NCBI GenBank assembly: GCA_036172665.1
Contig: CM069871.1
Span: 6,076,001 to 6,140,000, forward strand
DNA length: 64,000 bases
Direction of reading: 5' to 3'
DNA from: Prosopocoilus inquinatus
Taxonomy: Eukaryota > Arthropoda > Insecta > Coleoptera > Lucanidae
Shown: piece by piece, positions 50,286 to 64,000 of the stretch
Layout: the number at the start of each line of letters is the position of its first letter
Numbering within the stretch: position 1 is the stretch's first letter
Position numbers and translations under genes: made by a program
The notes under the pieces: generated by a model
Told to the model about the DNA's origin: nothing
Seen by the model: the letters and a program-made list of their open reading frames with translations, nothing else
Database searches by the model: none

Positions 50286-51014
50286 TGGATTGACGGAACT
50301 AAAATGTAAAATAAAATGAACGCCAATCGAGTAAAAGAATAAAAGAAAAACAAACAAAACAAACGACGATCGCATTAAGTAAAATTAAACAAAAGGAAAA
50401 CGAGAACAAAAGATAATCAACTCATAGTTATAAATTAAAGAACAAATCAAATGAAATAAAAAATGAAATGAAAAAAAAAACAATGGTCGATCAATTGAAT
50501 AAATTAAAATTAAATTAAATTAAGTCGAATAAGGATCATAATATAAAAAAGAATAAAAAAACGATCGATCGGTGATGAAAATAAGACGAAAATAAAAATT
50601 CTATAAAGACAGGTCGAATCAAGAGAAGAAAAAGTTTGAGCAAAATTAAAAAAAAAAAACAGAAGAAGAGCATCGCACATAAAATGAAATCAAATCGAGT
50701 CAAGAAAAGACAAAAGATGATCAGGTTGGCTTATAATTTTAGAAAAAGTAAAATAAAGTCAAGTAGAAAAACGGATTGCAATTTAACAAAATTTTGATTT
50801 ACTGTTTCAGAAAAATTAATTAAATTTGAAAGGGGGGTCGGCGGAAATTTTTGTTTCCGCTTAAGGTGTCCAAGCTTGAAAAAAAGTTGGGAAACCCTGG
50901 TTTAAACTGTAGATACAAATATTAGTAATTAAAAAAAAATAATTCATATAATGTGCAATTAAAACTCATGAATTTAGTGTCAAAATTATTAAACGCTTAA
51001 ACCTATTTCGTATT

Positions 51015-51185
51015 TCCCCACGTGATGTGCGTCAAATCTGTTTTGAAGTCGATTTCTTTCTGATGTTTTTATGGGTGCAAAGAAAAACGAGCGTTCGGCA
51101 CCACGTGATGCTCGTCAAATCTGTTTTGAAGTCGATTTCTTTTTTATGCTTCTATGGTTGCAAAAAAAGCGATCGTTCGCATTAA
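51015..51185 (+). repeat. 83-bp tandem duplication containing CACGTG
   Basis: CCACGTGATGTGCGTCAAAT then CTGTTTTGAAGTCGATTTCT is repeated 83 bases later with CTCG for TGCG. Each copy carries an E-box CACGTG. Confidence 0.8.
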
Positions 51186-53189
51186 ATCTCGTCAATTTCC
51201 TTTGATTAGCGAACCCCAGTTTGACTCTTTTTATTGAGCTCCTACTACTTTTGTTAATAAAAATCGGCTGGAAATGTTAGATTTAACGCGTGCACTCAAT
51301 TGCTACATCTTTGAATTAAAATCGTATACTTTCTAGGAACGTCGGAAATGTTCCGGTCTCTGACGATAAGCTTCGAGCATACAAAATTATTTATTTATTT
51401 TTTTTGAAGTTTTTAAAAGCGAACATTTTTTTTTTGTAGGCGTACGTGTGTGTGTGTGTGTCGAAATGCAACGAAATTTTAGCAACCAATTGAAAATGCA
51501 TATCATGCCTGTCATGTCATACCAGTATTTACAGAATATTGATTCATGAGAACAAGTATTCGTTTCAGCTTCCATCGCCGCTGCCAACAGTAAAATAAAC
51601 AATGGTACAATCGAGCGAGAAAAAAAGCGAAAGCCTCCTTTATTTTCTACGTATAGGTAATCTAATTCACTTCGCCCGTTAAACTATAATGAAAGTTTTC
51701 GTAACCTGTTTATTTACAATTGCATTAGAGAACAGTTATCCGAAATTAAATTCCTCTGTATTCTAATTTATAATTATTGAGGCTAATAAATAACACATGG
51801 TGCGCCGTCATAGCATAACATAACATAACATATTGTTGTTGCCGGCGAATAAAATTTTAATGAGCACATAACGAAATACCCGACGACAATGATATAAACG
51901 CTTGAATAAAGAAGGCCTGATAAGCTTGATTGTGTGAATACGTTTCGGGCGAATATTACAAGGATAAGTTGAATGAAAGTTCTGTGTTCGAAACAAGTTC
52001 TGACTTCTGAGTGAATTTTTAATACTCTGCCAGCCCAGGTTCCGTCGATTCAATATTTAAGCGCGCTTTCTTTTAGAAGTCGCTGGTAATAATAAAGCAT
52101 CTGCTAAACAACTTTCGCAGCAGCAAGCAACTCACTCACACCCCCCAATGAATTTTTAAATTAATTTCGCCTTTTTTTTTGTTGTTAGAATTTTACAATT
52201 CGTTATTTATAAAATGTTGCCATGTTAGAAACGGGAATCAATTTTACCTGAATTTTTGGGGTTTGCGATTTGGATTGACTAGGATGAAGACTTATTAAAT
52301 AGGGCTTTTCTTAAAACGAGAGTGCCTGCTATGTTAGTTTTTGATTCGCAACATTTTAATCTTTTTTTTTTATAATTGGATTTTCATAACACAAATTGTA
52401 CCACGCCTCGGTTGATTTAATTTTGTGGTGCAATTCGCAGACTGTTTTTTGTGTATATCTCTCGCAATAATTCGTCCGACGATTTTTTGCTGTTTCGGTA
52501 TTTCTAATTGCCTTATGCAAATTTCATCGGCTTGGAGTTTCTATTTTCAGCATTGGTTTCACAAACTCTTTCAAGCGTCTGCAGCTGTGTCTCCGAGTTT
52601 TACGTGAGGACCAAATTGAATGTTTAATCTAAGCGTCGCAGTCGCGCCGAGACGATCATAAAATTCGGCAACGTCTCTATTTTTGCGTTATACGATTCTG
52701 CGATTTACAATTTTGTGTACACTTGTTATTCCGACGGAAAGATTAAATTGCGTTCGCATTTGACATTTCATGCCATCATGTACTGTTTACGTCATTGTAC
52801 ACACGGTTGGCTTTTTTTGATGTCACAATAGGTGATTTCTTTCGCTTAAAAGTTTGAATCGTGTTTCGAATAGTTTGGACCTGAATTTCGTAGTTGTTGC
52901 AACAAAACACCCTGACTTGAATTTTTGATTGACACTTCATTTGTAAATAACCATAATTCAATCCAAATAAGTTTTCAAAATAGAGAGATTCAAAGAAAAG
53001 AATGTCTGTTTTTTTAATCAAAACACGTTTGGATCACGATTTTGTGAGCGAAAGAATGATTTCGATTGGTTTAATCCCCTTCCTTTCTTCGTTAGGGGTA
53101 ACGCCAGGTTTGGCTTTAATTTGTGACGTGCCTGGAGCACGCAGTCGTCGTTGTGGCGACCCCATGGCCGCCCGAAGGTGGTGTTTGAG

Positions 53190-53340
53190 GGAGCTCTGCC
53201 CCATTTTCGCAGTATTTCTATCTGGAGGACAAGGCACGAGTGGGCTCTGCCCCATTTTAGTAATGTGTCTGTCTGGAGGACGGCGCACAAGGGGGCTCTG
53301 CCTCATTTTCGTCATGTGTCTATCTGAAAGACGGCGCAGA
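53190..53340 (+). repeat. GC-rich minisatellite, about 61-66-bp units
   Basis: GAGCTCTGCCCCATTTTCGC, GGGCTCTGCCCCATTTTAGT and GGGCTCTGCCTCATTTTCGT head three successive units, each followed by a TGTCTGTCTGGAGGACGGCG-like tail. It sits in a GC-richer patch (53.02-53.68 kb). A 107-codon plus frame follows at 53352-53675; it has no recognised domain and is not called as a gene. Confidence 0.75.
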
Positions 53341-54269
53341 TTTTCGTATTATTGAGGAAGGAAGGGGAGGTTTCTTCAATCGGTTCTTGTGTGGTACCCT
53401 GGAGGACGCAAACTCATCCGATTTGTCTCAGCCTCGTCCCCGTCGTGACGGACAGGTATGTCTGCGATTGGTACTCTTTCCGTACAGCTTATTTTTTCGA
53501 CGGCTTACCTTTTCATTCTGCTTTGATTGACGACGCTTTTTCGACGTATTACAAGTTTTCTGTGACGATCTGCTTGGGAAAGCAGATATTACGTATCGGG
53601 TTTCGTCGTAGCAAGAATCTTTCCATGGAAGATGAGTCAGGTGGGAGGTTCCGATTAAATTGCGATTTTTGTTGAATTAATTAGTAACTATATCGTTTTG
53701 GGTGCTTGACGCCAGAAATAATATGACAGTCAGTAAAGTTTTAAATATGTAAAGCTAGTGACGGATCCGCCATTTGTTGATTTTTCATTAAGATGTCATA
53801 TTTGTTAATAGCTTGATTTTAAGAGTCACTTTTGATACAGAATTAATATAATTATGTAGCGGTTAAATTTTTAAGGTGCGCACACACCCTTCAGGAGTGT
53901 TAAGGTCTGTACACACTTTGGTTTTGTATTAAAATTTTGCTGCATAAATTGAGTCATTTCCTTTTATCCTCTCCTCATCTCGGGTTAAGATTAGGTGGCA
54001 CTCATTTATTTTCGCGTTTAAATAACACCCCCGCCCGCCACGACTGAAGCTGTTGGTAGGTATCAACTGACTGTTACTCGTCTACGAATGATTTTATAAC
54101 TGATTTATAGGCACACCTTGAATTTTACATCATAATTAGTTATTAAATCTCTTACGTACTCTAATCCTTAATTGCCTTAACATTTTTTTCACTTTAACTA
54201 CGAATGGCACAGCCCTTAGGCCAGCCCACGGCACTACTTCACTTTATCACATATTTCCAACGCACTGAG

Positions 54270-54386
54270 GCCCGATTTCTTCACCTACGGATAAATTTAT
54301 CTGCTCCTAGGAAACTATTATCGATACAATGGTTTCCTAGGATAATACCTGGCAGATAAAAATATCAGGAGGTGAAGAAATAGGGC
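54270..54386. mobile_element. 117-bp hairpin MITE-like element (GCCCGATTTCTTCACCT ends)
   Basis: GCCCGATTTCTTCACCT (54270-54286) pairs with AGGTGAAGAAATAGGGC (54370-54386), and the centre is a second palindrome (TCCTAGGAAAC against GTTTCCTAGGA). The same layout and GGCAGATAAA phrase occur in the pair at 37.03-37.26 kb. Confidence 0.8.
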
Positions 54387-54570
54387 ATGACTGACTGATT
54401 AACTTCTACTACTGTTTCACTGACTTATTGATTATTATCCCCCCTTAATGATTCACGTCTACCCTGTTTATACATCCTGTAATTTTACGTGAAAACTGGT
54501 TTACGTCCTAACCGTTTCAAAACCAAAAGTACCAAAATCGTCGTCAGTATTAATTAAGCGTTGGTAAATT

Positions 54571-54715
54571 CGTGTTTCTTATATCGTTAAAACCAAAATA
54601 GCCCTGGCTACAAACTGCAAATAATCTTATGTCACTCAGATGATTGGTTGAGTGACACAAAATCATTTGCAATTTGTATCCTGAGTTATCTTGGTTTTAA
54701 CGTTACAAGAAACAT
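54571..54715. mobile_element. 145-bp fold-back element
   Basis: GTGTTTCTTATATCGTTAAA then ACCAA at the left pairs with TTGGTTTTAACGTTACAAGA then AACATG at the right. The pairing continues inward (TACAAACTGCAAAT against ATTTGCAATTTGTA; GTCACTCA against TGAGTGAC), so the element is a nearly complete hairpin. Confidence 0.8.
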
Positions 54716-55726
54716 GAAACTGAATTTTGTATTGTCGAAATTACGAATCGTTGTGCAAAGACGCGCTCTTAACCGAGATTTGTAAATATGACACGCTTAT
54801 ATTCTGCTGAGTTGCATTTTGCGCGGTAGGGAAGACAAGCATGCACGACTTAAGGAACGCTTAATTAATCCTGACTCTGCACACTTTTGATACTATAATT
54901 TCGAAACGAACTTAATTTCTTTTTCAAATATTTCCATCGTGACAGTACTTTGGCTTGTGCGTCCATCCCTGCTCCCCCCTGGTTTGGAGGAAGCGGCGGC
55001 GAAAAGAAATATACAAACTCATTTGCGTCGAGAATAATTCAATTTTGCATAATAAAGATTTATTTCGGGACGTCATATCGAAAATATGAAACCATTAATT
55101 TCAGTCTTTTTCAGAGTGCAGTACAGAAAGAGCGGCATGCAGAATACAGATAAGTGCTGAAAAATGTCGGCTCATAATTTAATTTAAAATCGATTTAGCG
55201 AAGTTTAGTGACGCGGCGGTGACAAGAAAATTTGTGGGCGACTGACATCGGTTTCAGGAGGAGGAGGAGGAGAGTGGAAGGAGACACGTTCGACAATGAC
55301 AATAACGCCGCAGTCTTCACAGCCAACTTTTAATCTTCCACCGAATAAGGTGAAATGAAGTGCCCCATAAATTGTTAACAGCTTTTTTTACTGTACTTCC
55401 CTCAATATTAAATTTGACATTCTACGCCCCGGTATCTGTTTCTGAACATTAATGAGGCATAAAATTACAACGACCCCTGAGAAGGAGCAGACGCAATAAC
55501 AACGACCAGATGCCACGTAGACATAGCGACATAGATAGCACCTCTTTTAAGAGGAGGAGATCTTCCAAGGGTCGTCATTTATGGATGCATTAAATTAAAT
55601 ATACAGGCAGACACCTATCCACCCACCTCGTGCTCCTCGAGCCGCAGGAAGCTTAAAATATTTTTACTCCTTCGAGGACCCTGATTTTAATATGTACCCA
55701 ACCCACTTAATTATTCAGAAGTTTCA

Positions 55727-58715
<2,989 letters not shown>

Positions 58716-58724
58716 GGAATGATT

Positions 58725-60225
58725 ACCATCAGTTTCACTAGTATCTTCATGTTTTGTTATCACCTACCACCAGTATCTTCACGTTTTCAAATACAAACTA
58801 CCTTCAGTGTTATCAGCATCATCATGTTTTGAAATATGAAAAAGCTACCTTTGGTATCACCATCAGCTTCATGTTTTGAAATATGAAAAGTTACCTCTAG
58901 TATCAATCAGTATCTTCACGTTTTGAAATGTGAAAAACTACCTTTAGTATCTTCAAGTTTTGAAATAATTAAATATGGAAAGCTACTTTTAGTATCATCA
59001 GTATCTTCATGTTTTAAAATGTAAAAAGCCAGTATCCTCATGTTTTGCTATTAGCTACCTTTAGTACCACCAGTATCTTCACATTTTCAAATGCAACAAA
59101 CTACCTTCAGTGTTACCAGCATCATCATGTTTTGAAATATGAAAAATCTACCTTTGGCATCACCATCAGCTTCATGTTTTGAAATATGAAAAGTTACCTC
59201 CAGTATCTTCACGTTTTGGAATGTGAAAAACTACTTTAGTATCTTCAAGTTTTGAAATTAAATATGGAAAGCTACTTTTAGTATCTTCGTAATTTAAAAT
59301 GTACAAAGCCAGTATCCTCATGTTCTGCTGTTAGCTACCTTTAGTACCACCAATATCTTCACGTTTTCAAATGCAACAAACTACCTTCAGTGTTACCAGC
59401 ATCATCATGTTTTGAAATATGAAAGAGCTACCTTTGGTATCACCATCATCATCATGTTTTGAAACATGAAAAGCTACCTCCAGTATCAATCAGTATTTTC
59501 ACGTTTTGAAATGTGAAAAACTACCTTTAGTATCTTCAAGTTTTGAAATTAAATATGGAAAGTTACTTTTAGTATCATCAGTATCTTCATGTTTTAAAAT
59601 GTAAAAAGCCAGTATCCTCATGTTTTGCTATTAGCTACCTTTAGTACCACCAGTATCTTCACGTTTTCAAATGCAACAAACTACCTTCAGTGTTACCAGC
59701 ATCATCATGTTTTGAAATATGAAAAATCTACCTTTGGCATCACCATCAGCTTCATGTTTTGAAATATGAAAAGTTACCTCCAGTATCAATCAGTATTTTC
59801 ACGTTTTGAAATGTGAAAAACTACCTTTAGTATCTTCAAGTTTTGAAATAATTAAATATGGAAAGCTACTTTTAGTATCATCAGTATCTTCATGTTTTAA
59901 AATGTAAAAAGCCAGTATCCTCATGTTTTGCTATTAGCTACCTTTAGTACCACCAGTATCTTCACGTTTTCAAATGCAACAAACTACCTTCAGTGTTACC
60001 AGCATCATCATGTTTTGAAATATGAAAGAGCTACCTTTGGTATCACCATCATCATCATGTTTTGAAACATGAAAAGCTACCTCCAGTATCAATCAGTATT
60101 TTCACGTTTTGAAATGTGAAAAACTACCTTTAGTATCTTCCAGTTTTTTAATGAAATATGGAAAGTTACCTTTAGTATCATCAGTATCTTGAAGTTTTGA
60201 AATACGAAAAGCAATCTTTTGTTAA
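58725..60225 (+). repeat. Higher-order satellite, about 300-bp period of 35-50-bp subunits
   Basis: Subunits have the form AAGCTACCTTTAGTATCATC AGTATCTTCATGTTTTGAAA-TATG. The full set recurs with period 279-304, seen from AGCTACCTTTAGTACCACC near 59053, 59332, 59632 and 59936, plus a leading partial copy. Copies three and five are more alike than neighbours, as in a true higher-order array. Confidence 0.92.
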
Positions 60226-62305
60226 AAAGAATGTTCCTTAGGTGCAGTTATAACTTAATAATTCAAACCTAGTGCTTATCTCGCATATCTTATTCGTCCA
60301 TATTACGACAAACACAACACGTAAACGACGTGTATTTCATATATTCCCTCAAAGACATGTGACTTATTTGTATGGAACGCATGATATTTTATCCCGATCA
60401 CATGTCACGCCATGTAACAGGCGAGTCGTTAAAGGCAACGACAATCGTAGATACTTCTCCATCCGTTAGCCTATTATTATTATTTAGGCATCGCACGGAA
60501 CAAGCAAGCGGCAAGATACAAGTGCACCTTATTTGGTGCATTATGAAATACTCGTCGATGAAACCTGCCGGCGTCCTTTAACATGGTGGAGAAAATCCGA
60601 TGCGAAATAATGAAGCCGCCGCCATCTCTCGATTTATTACTATTATTATTATTATTTCTATTTAAGTTTCGCCGGGGCAACTTCACTTCAGCCTGGTACG
60701 TTAATTACAAATTACTAATATACATCTCAAGCAAGTCGGGCTCATTAAAAAGTATTTAATTAAACATACTCGTCGACGCAGGCGGAAATACACATTCCAT
60801 CGAGTGGGAAGAGCACTCGCTGTATTAAAAAAAAAAGTAATAAAGTTTACCGTTACCAGGTAATTATTTTTATATAAAGTATTTCAAAACGACGAGGAGC
60901 GCTTATTGCCTTCGCAGAATTAAAAGGAGCAATAAACATTCAATAAATTGCTTTGGTAACTTTGTAATACCTGAGATTATTTAATTCTTAATTAAGAGGG
61001 AAACATACCTGAGGCATATAATAATAGACGCGATACACGATCGCTAATAGTAAGATGGGGAGAGAGTACATGATATTATTTTTGGTTGCGGTTGTACATC
61101 GCTAATAGTAAGATGAGGGGAGTACATGATATTATTTTTGGTTGCGGTTGTACATACATACAACAGGCGAGAAGATTTATTGGAAGTTAAAAGCACGGCG
61201 GTTTGTAAAAGAAGCATTGCATAACTACATACATGATGAAAAAAAAAAAAAACTTTAGAGAATGCCAAATAGATTTAATTTAATCAAATAATTAATAATT
61301 CCTATGACCCACATGCCTAAAATAAATGTCCAGTTATTTTAAAATCTTTGATTACCTATTCTCATACGGAAACGGACACAAAGAATTAAACGCCCTCTCC
61401 ACCACATACCAACAACCAACAAGTACAGTTGCATCAGCGTAAAAGACTCGATAATTGAAACATAATGAATTTAATTAAGAATGAAATATGGCAATTGCAA
61501 GGCATACAATTAAGATTACCGTTCCTCAAGTTTCGTTGTTGTTAAAAGTATTTGACCACCCACGCACGCAGCGTGGCTCGCAGGGAAGTAACACAATTTA
61601 TGGTGGCCACAGACACAAGAAAAATGCGAAGGTATACTGCACTAATTACCGGTTATTTACAGTGTCGGCTCAGAATGGTTTACCGTACGCTCGGGCAGAA
61701 ATAACTTGTCATTATTTTATTAAGATAAAATATTATCTAGGTGCTTAATGGAACAATAAGGTCCTGGAGAGATACCTACTTTTAATTTGGTCGTGCAACT
61801 TGTTTATTGTTTTACCGGGAGGCAATTTACTGTAATCACCGTAATTCTGTTATATTTTTAGTTATAAACCAGTTGGCTGAACTAAAAATACTAATCTTGG
61901 TAAAGAAGATTCAAAAAATTTCAATGTTCGGTTGCGTGAAAATACAAAAAGGCGGGCTAATCACAAATGGGGTAAAGAATTTTTTTTAAAATTTTGCTCC
62001 TGGGTTTTTTGCCGACGTTTTATCCTTGAATACAAGAATTCCGCTCCTGAGGTCCTGATAAGTCTGTGACTAAAGACCACGTTGGGCAAAACACCACAGA
62101 TAAAAAAAAACCGTTGCTGTTTGACCATTGTGCGACTAAAGGTGACCACAGACGTAACTGCATGCTTCACAAGCATGCAAGATCAATCTTATTGCACAAA
62201 CAAACATACTTAAGCGTGAATAGGATAATTTTGGGCAAGTATTTCATTCTTCTTCTTTGGTATAACTGTTTGATTTATCAATTTTATTTCTTATCTGCTG
62301 AACTT
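60226..62305. other. Single-copy interval, no gene recognised
   Basis: It includes a 58-bp tandem duplication at 61040-61155 (ATCGCTAATAGTAAGATG...GGTTGCGGTTGTAC) and an (ATT)n run at about 60642-60656. Frames of up to 86 codons have no recognised domain. Confidence 0.45.
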
Positions 62306-62309
62306 TTGG

Positions 62310-63185
62310 GGTTTTAAATCTCTAGAAGATGACCTTCGAGCCTTTTTTCTTTTGCCTTCTGCGATTTCTAGAACTTTCTTTTCTTTTTACCGATCCTTGA
62401 TTTTTTTGGTTTTAATTGCCCTCTTCGTTAATCACAACAATTCTTGTGGCCTTGTAATTTTAATCAACTTTATTTTTCCTTGGTTTTAATTATCCCTGCT
62501 CTTCCTTTTTCTTATCTACTGAAGCTTCTTTAACTCCATTTGAAATTTTGTTCTGGAAAAGATGATATGCGCTTCATTTTCTTTGATTTTTGTGCTCTGC
62601 ACATTCCTTGAGTATCCTTTGTTTTTATCCAGCATTAATTTTCGCTGGTTTTAATTGCCCTCTTTCGTTAACCACAACAGTTCTTGTGGTCTTGTAATTT
62701 CAATATACTTTAGTGTTCCTTGGTTTTAATTATCCCTGCTCTTCCTTTTTCTTATCTACTGAAGCTTCTTTAACTCCATTTGAAATTTTGTTCTGGAAAA
62801 GATGATATGCGCTTCATTTTCTTTGATTTTTGTGCTCTGCACATTCCTTGAGTATCCTTTGTTTTTATCCAGCATTAATTTTCGCTTGTTTTAATTGCCC
62901 TCTTTCGTTAACCACAACAGTTCTTGTGGTCTTGTAATTTTGATCATATTTAATTTTCCTTGGTTTTAATTATCTCTGCTCTTCCTTTTTCTTGTCTACC
63001 GAAGCTTTTTTAACTTCACTTGGATTTTTGATCTGTACAAGATGATCCGAGCTTTATTTTCTTTGGTTTCTTGTCCTCTGCACATTCCTTGAGTATCCTT
63101 TGATTTTATCCAGCATTAATTTTCGTTGGTTTTAATTGCCCTCGTTTGTTAACCAGAACAGTCTTTGTAACCTGGTAATTAAACC
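62310..63185 (+). repeat. 240-bp satellite, about 3.6 copies
   Basis: GGTTTTAATTGCCCTCTTTC then GTTAACCACAACAGTTCTTG starts near 62408, 62648, 62888 and 63127, a period of 239-240. Copies two and three are almost identical over long stretches, so homogenisation is recent. Confidence 0.93.
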
Positions 63186-63432
63186 TTCTCTACTTTTTTA
63201 TTTTTACTTTTTCAAATGTCTTGTATTGATGTTTCTCTTCTGTTTTTCTTCTTTCCCTGATTTCTCACAAATTTTTTTATTGTCTTTACTTCATCTGAAT
63301 TGTCAAGAAACACTTCTAAATTTATTTGTTTTCGTATCGTTCTTATCTTCCATCCCATCCACATCCTTTTTTCTCTCGCAAATCCTCATTTTCATTTTCC
63401 ACTTAAAGTGAACGTCATTTCTTGTTTTTTTC

Positions 63433-63585
63433 TTAGACCCGATTTCATAATCGGCCTTTAGGAGACTTTGAATTAAAAGTCACATTCTGATGTATAAATA
63501 ACTACGTTCTCGCATCTTTTCGGACATGTGACTGTGACTTTTATTTTAAAGTCTCCTTTAGTTCGATTATGAAATCGGTCCCTAG
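63433..63585. mobile_element. About 150-bp MITE-like element with about 50-bp arms
   Basis: GACCCGATTTCATAATCG followed by GGCCTTTAGGAGACTTTGAA pairs with TTTAAAGTCTCCTTTAGTTC then GATTATGAAATCGGTCCC. The GACCCGATTT end resembles the GCCCGATTT ends at 37.15 and 54.27 kb, so they may share a transposase source. Confidence 0.8.
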
Positions 63586-63689
63586 CGTTACAATTCCTGT
63601 CACTTTGTAATTGTTGCCGGCCTCTTCCTTTGAGCTTTCAGTTCTCTATTTAAACACCAAATTCACATTTTCGACTGTTGTAACATCAC

Positions 63690-64000
63690 TTGAGGAATCT
63701 TCCAGTTAAGCAAGCATGCATGAATCGACAAATTTTTGTGTATGTTTGCAAACAAACCGGTATGAGTAATCCAAAGAAGTTAATCGGTAAGACGATTCGC
63801 TTGAAGAGGTCGATTCGTGTTGCATCAAACGATGAACGTGGCCAGCGTCGCCCCTGGACTCAAAATCTACACCGTCGCCTCGAGGAGGACCACACCATCG
63901 CCTCGGATCTTACCACCGCCTCGTCGCCAGAGATCAAGTCATCCCAGCAACTCCCAAAAACCTAGAGGCGTCCAGCCCAAAGGATCGAAAACCTCTATCT
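63690..64000 (+). other. GC-richer edge segment with a 91-codon open frame, unrecognised
   Basis: A frame from ATG at 63690 to TAG at 63963-63965 reads MRNLPVKQACMNRQIFVYVC... and later RRPWTQNLHRRLEEDHTIAS. Composition is clearly less AT-rich than its surroundings, and a CACCGYCGCCTCG-like phrase recurs inside it. It could be the start of a mobile element, a repeat or a real exon continuing past the window. I do not recognise it. Confidence 0.25.

Overview
The window looks like insect nuclear DNA, most likely from a beetle. It is AT-rich, has long introns with ordinary GT-AG splice sites, carries a tRNA-derived SINE and a fragment of a non-LTR retrotransposon, and holds many short repeats ending in TACAGGGTGTTTCG-like sequence, which are common in beetle genomes. 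The order-level guess is inference. No bacterial, viral or organellar gene organisation is visible.

Only one protein-coding gene can be supported. It is on the minus strand and encodes the C-terminal WD40 propeller of the autophagy protein Atg16 (ATG16L1 family). Five coding exons can be chained in a single reading frame: 55750-55870, 43684-43863, 36918-37002, 26931-27077 and 20465-20558. Together they give 627 coding bases (208 residues plus stop). The phases agree at every junction and the chain ends at a TGA at 20465-20467. The N-terminal Atg5-binding segment, the coiled coil and the first WD40 repeats are not in the window and should lie beyond its right edge. The four complete introns are about 11.9, 6.7, 9.8 and 6.4 kb.

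Almost everything else is repeat. The left 20 kb, downstream of Atg16, holds a 1.35-kb block present twice (2821-4198 and 8550-9890) plus a rearranged third piece, several inverted-repeat (MITE-like) elements, an A-rich satellite (about 12.95-14.95 kb) and a GC-richer island at 15.08-16.24 kb with promoter-like and splice-like signals. Every Atg16 intron carries at least one tandem array. These include a 224-bp satellite (24.5-26.3 kb), an A/T-strand-biased GATCG-containing family in both orientations (27.8-30.8, 40.1-42.75, 45.0-46.8, 48.5-50.8 kb), a 337-bp satellite (34.7-36.5 kb) and a 212-bp array (38.8-39.5 kb). Upstream of the first visible exon are a 300-bp higher-order array (58.7-60.2 kb) and a 240-bp array (62.3-63.2 kb).

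The most noteworthy points are the split Atg16 propeller with both residues needed for non-canonical LC3 lipidation conserved, alternating-orientation intronic arrays that form long perfect hairpins, a 144-bp hairpin with about 60-bp arms at 21986-22129, and the possible unannotated transcript at 15.1-16.2 kb. No operon-like or defence-like system was seen. Nearly all open reading frames of 60-130 codons here look like chance openings in AT-rich or repetitive DNA.
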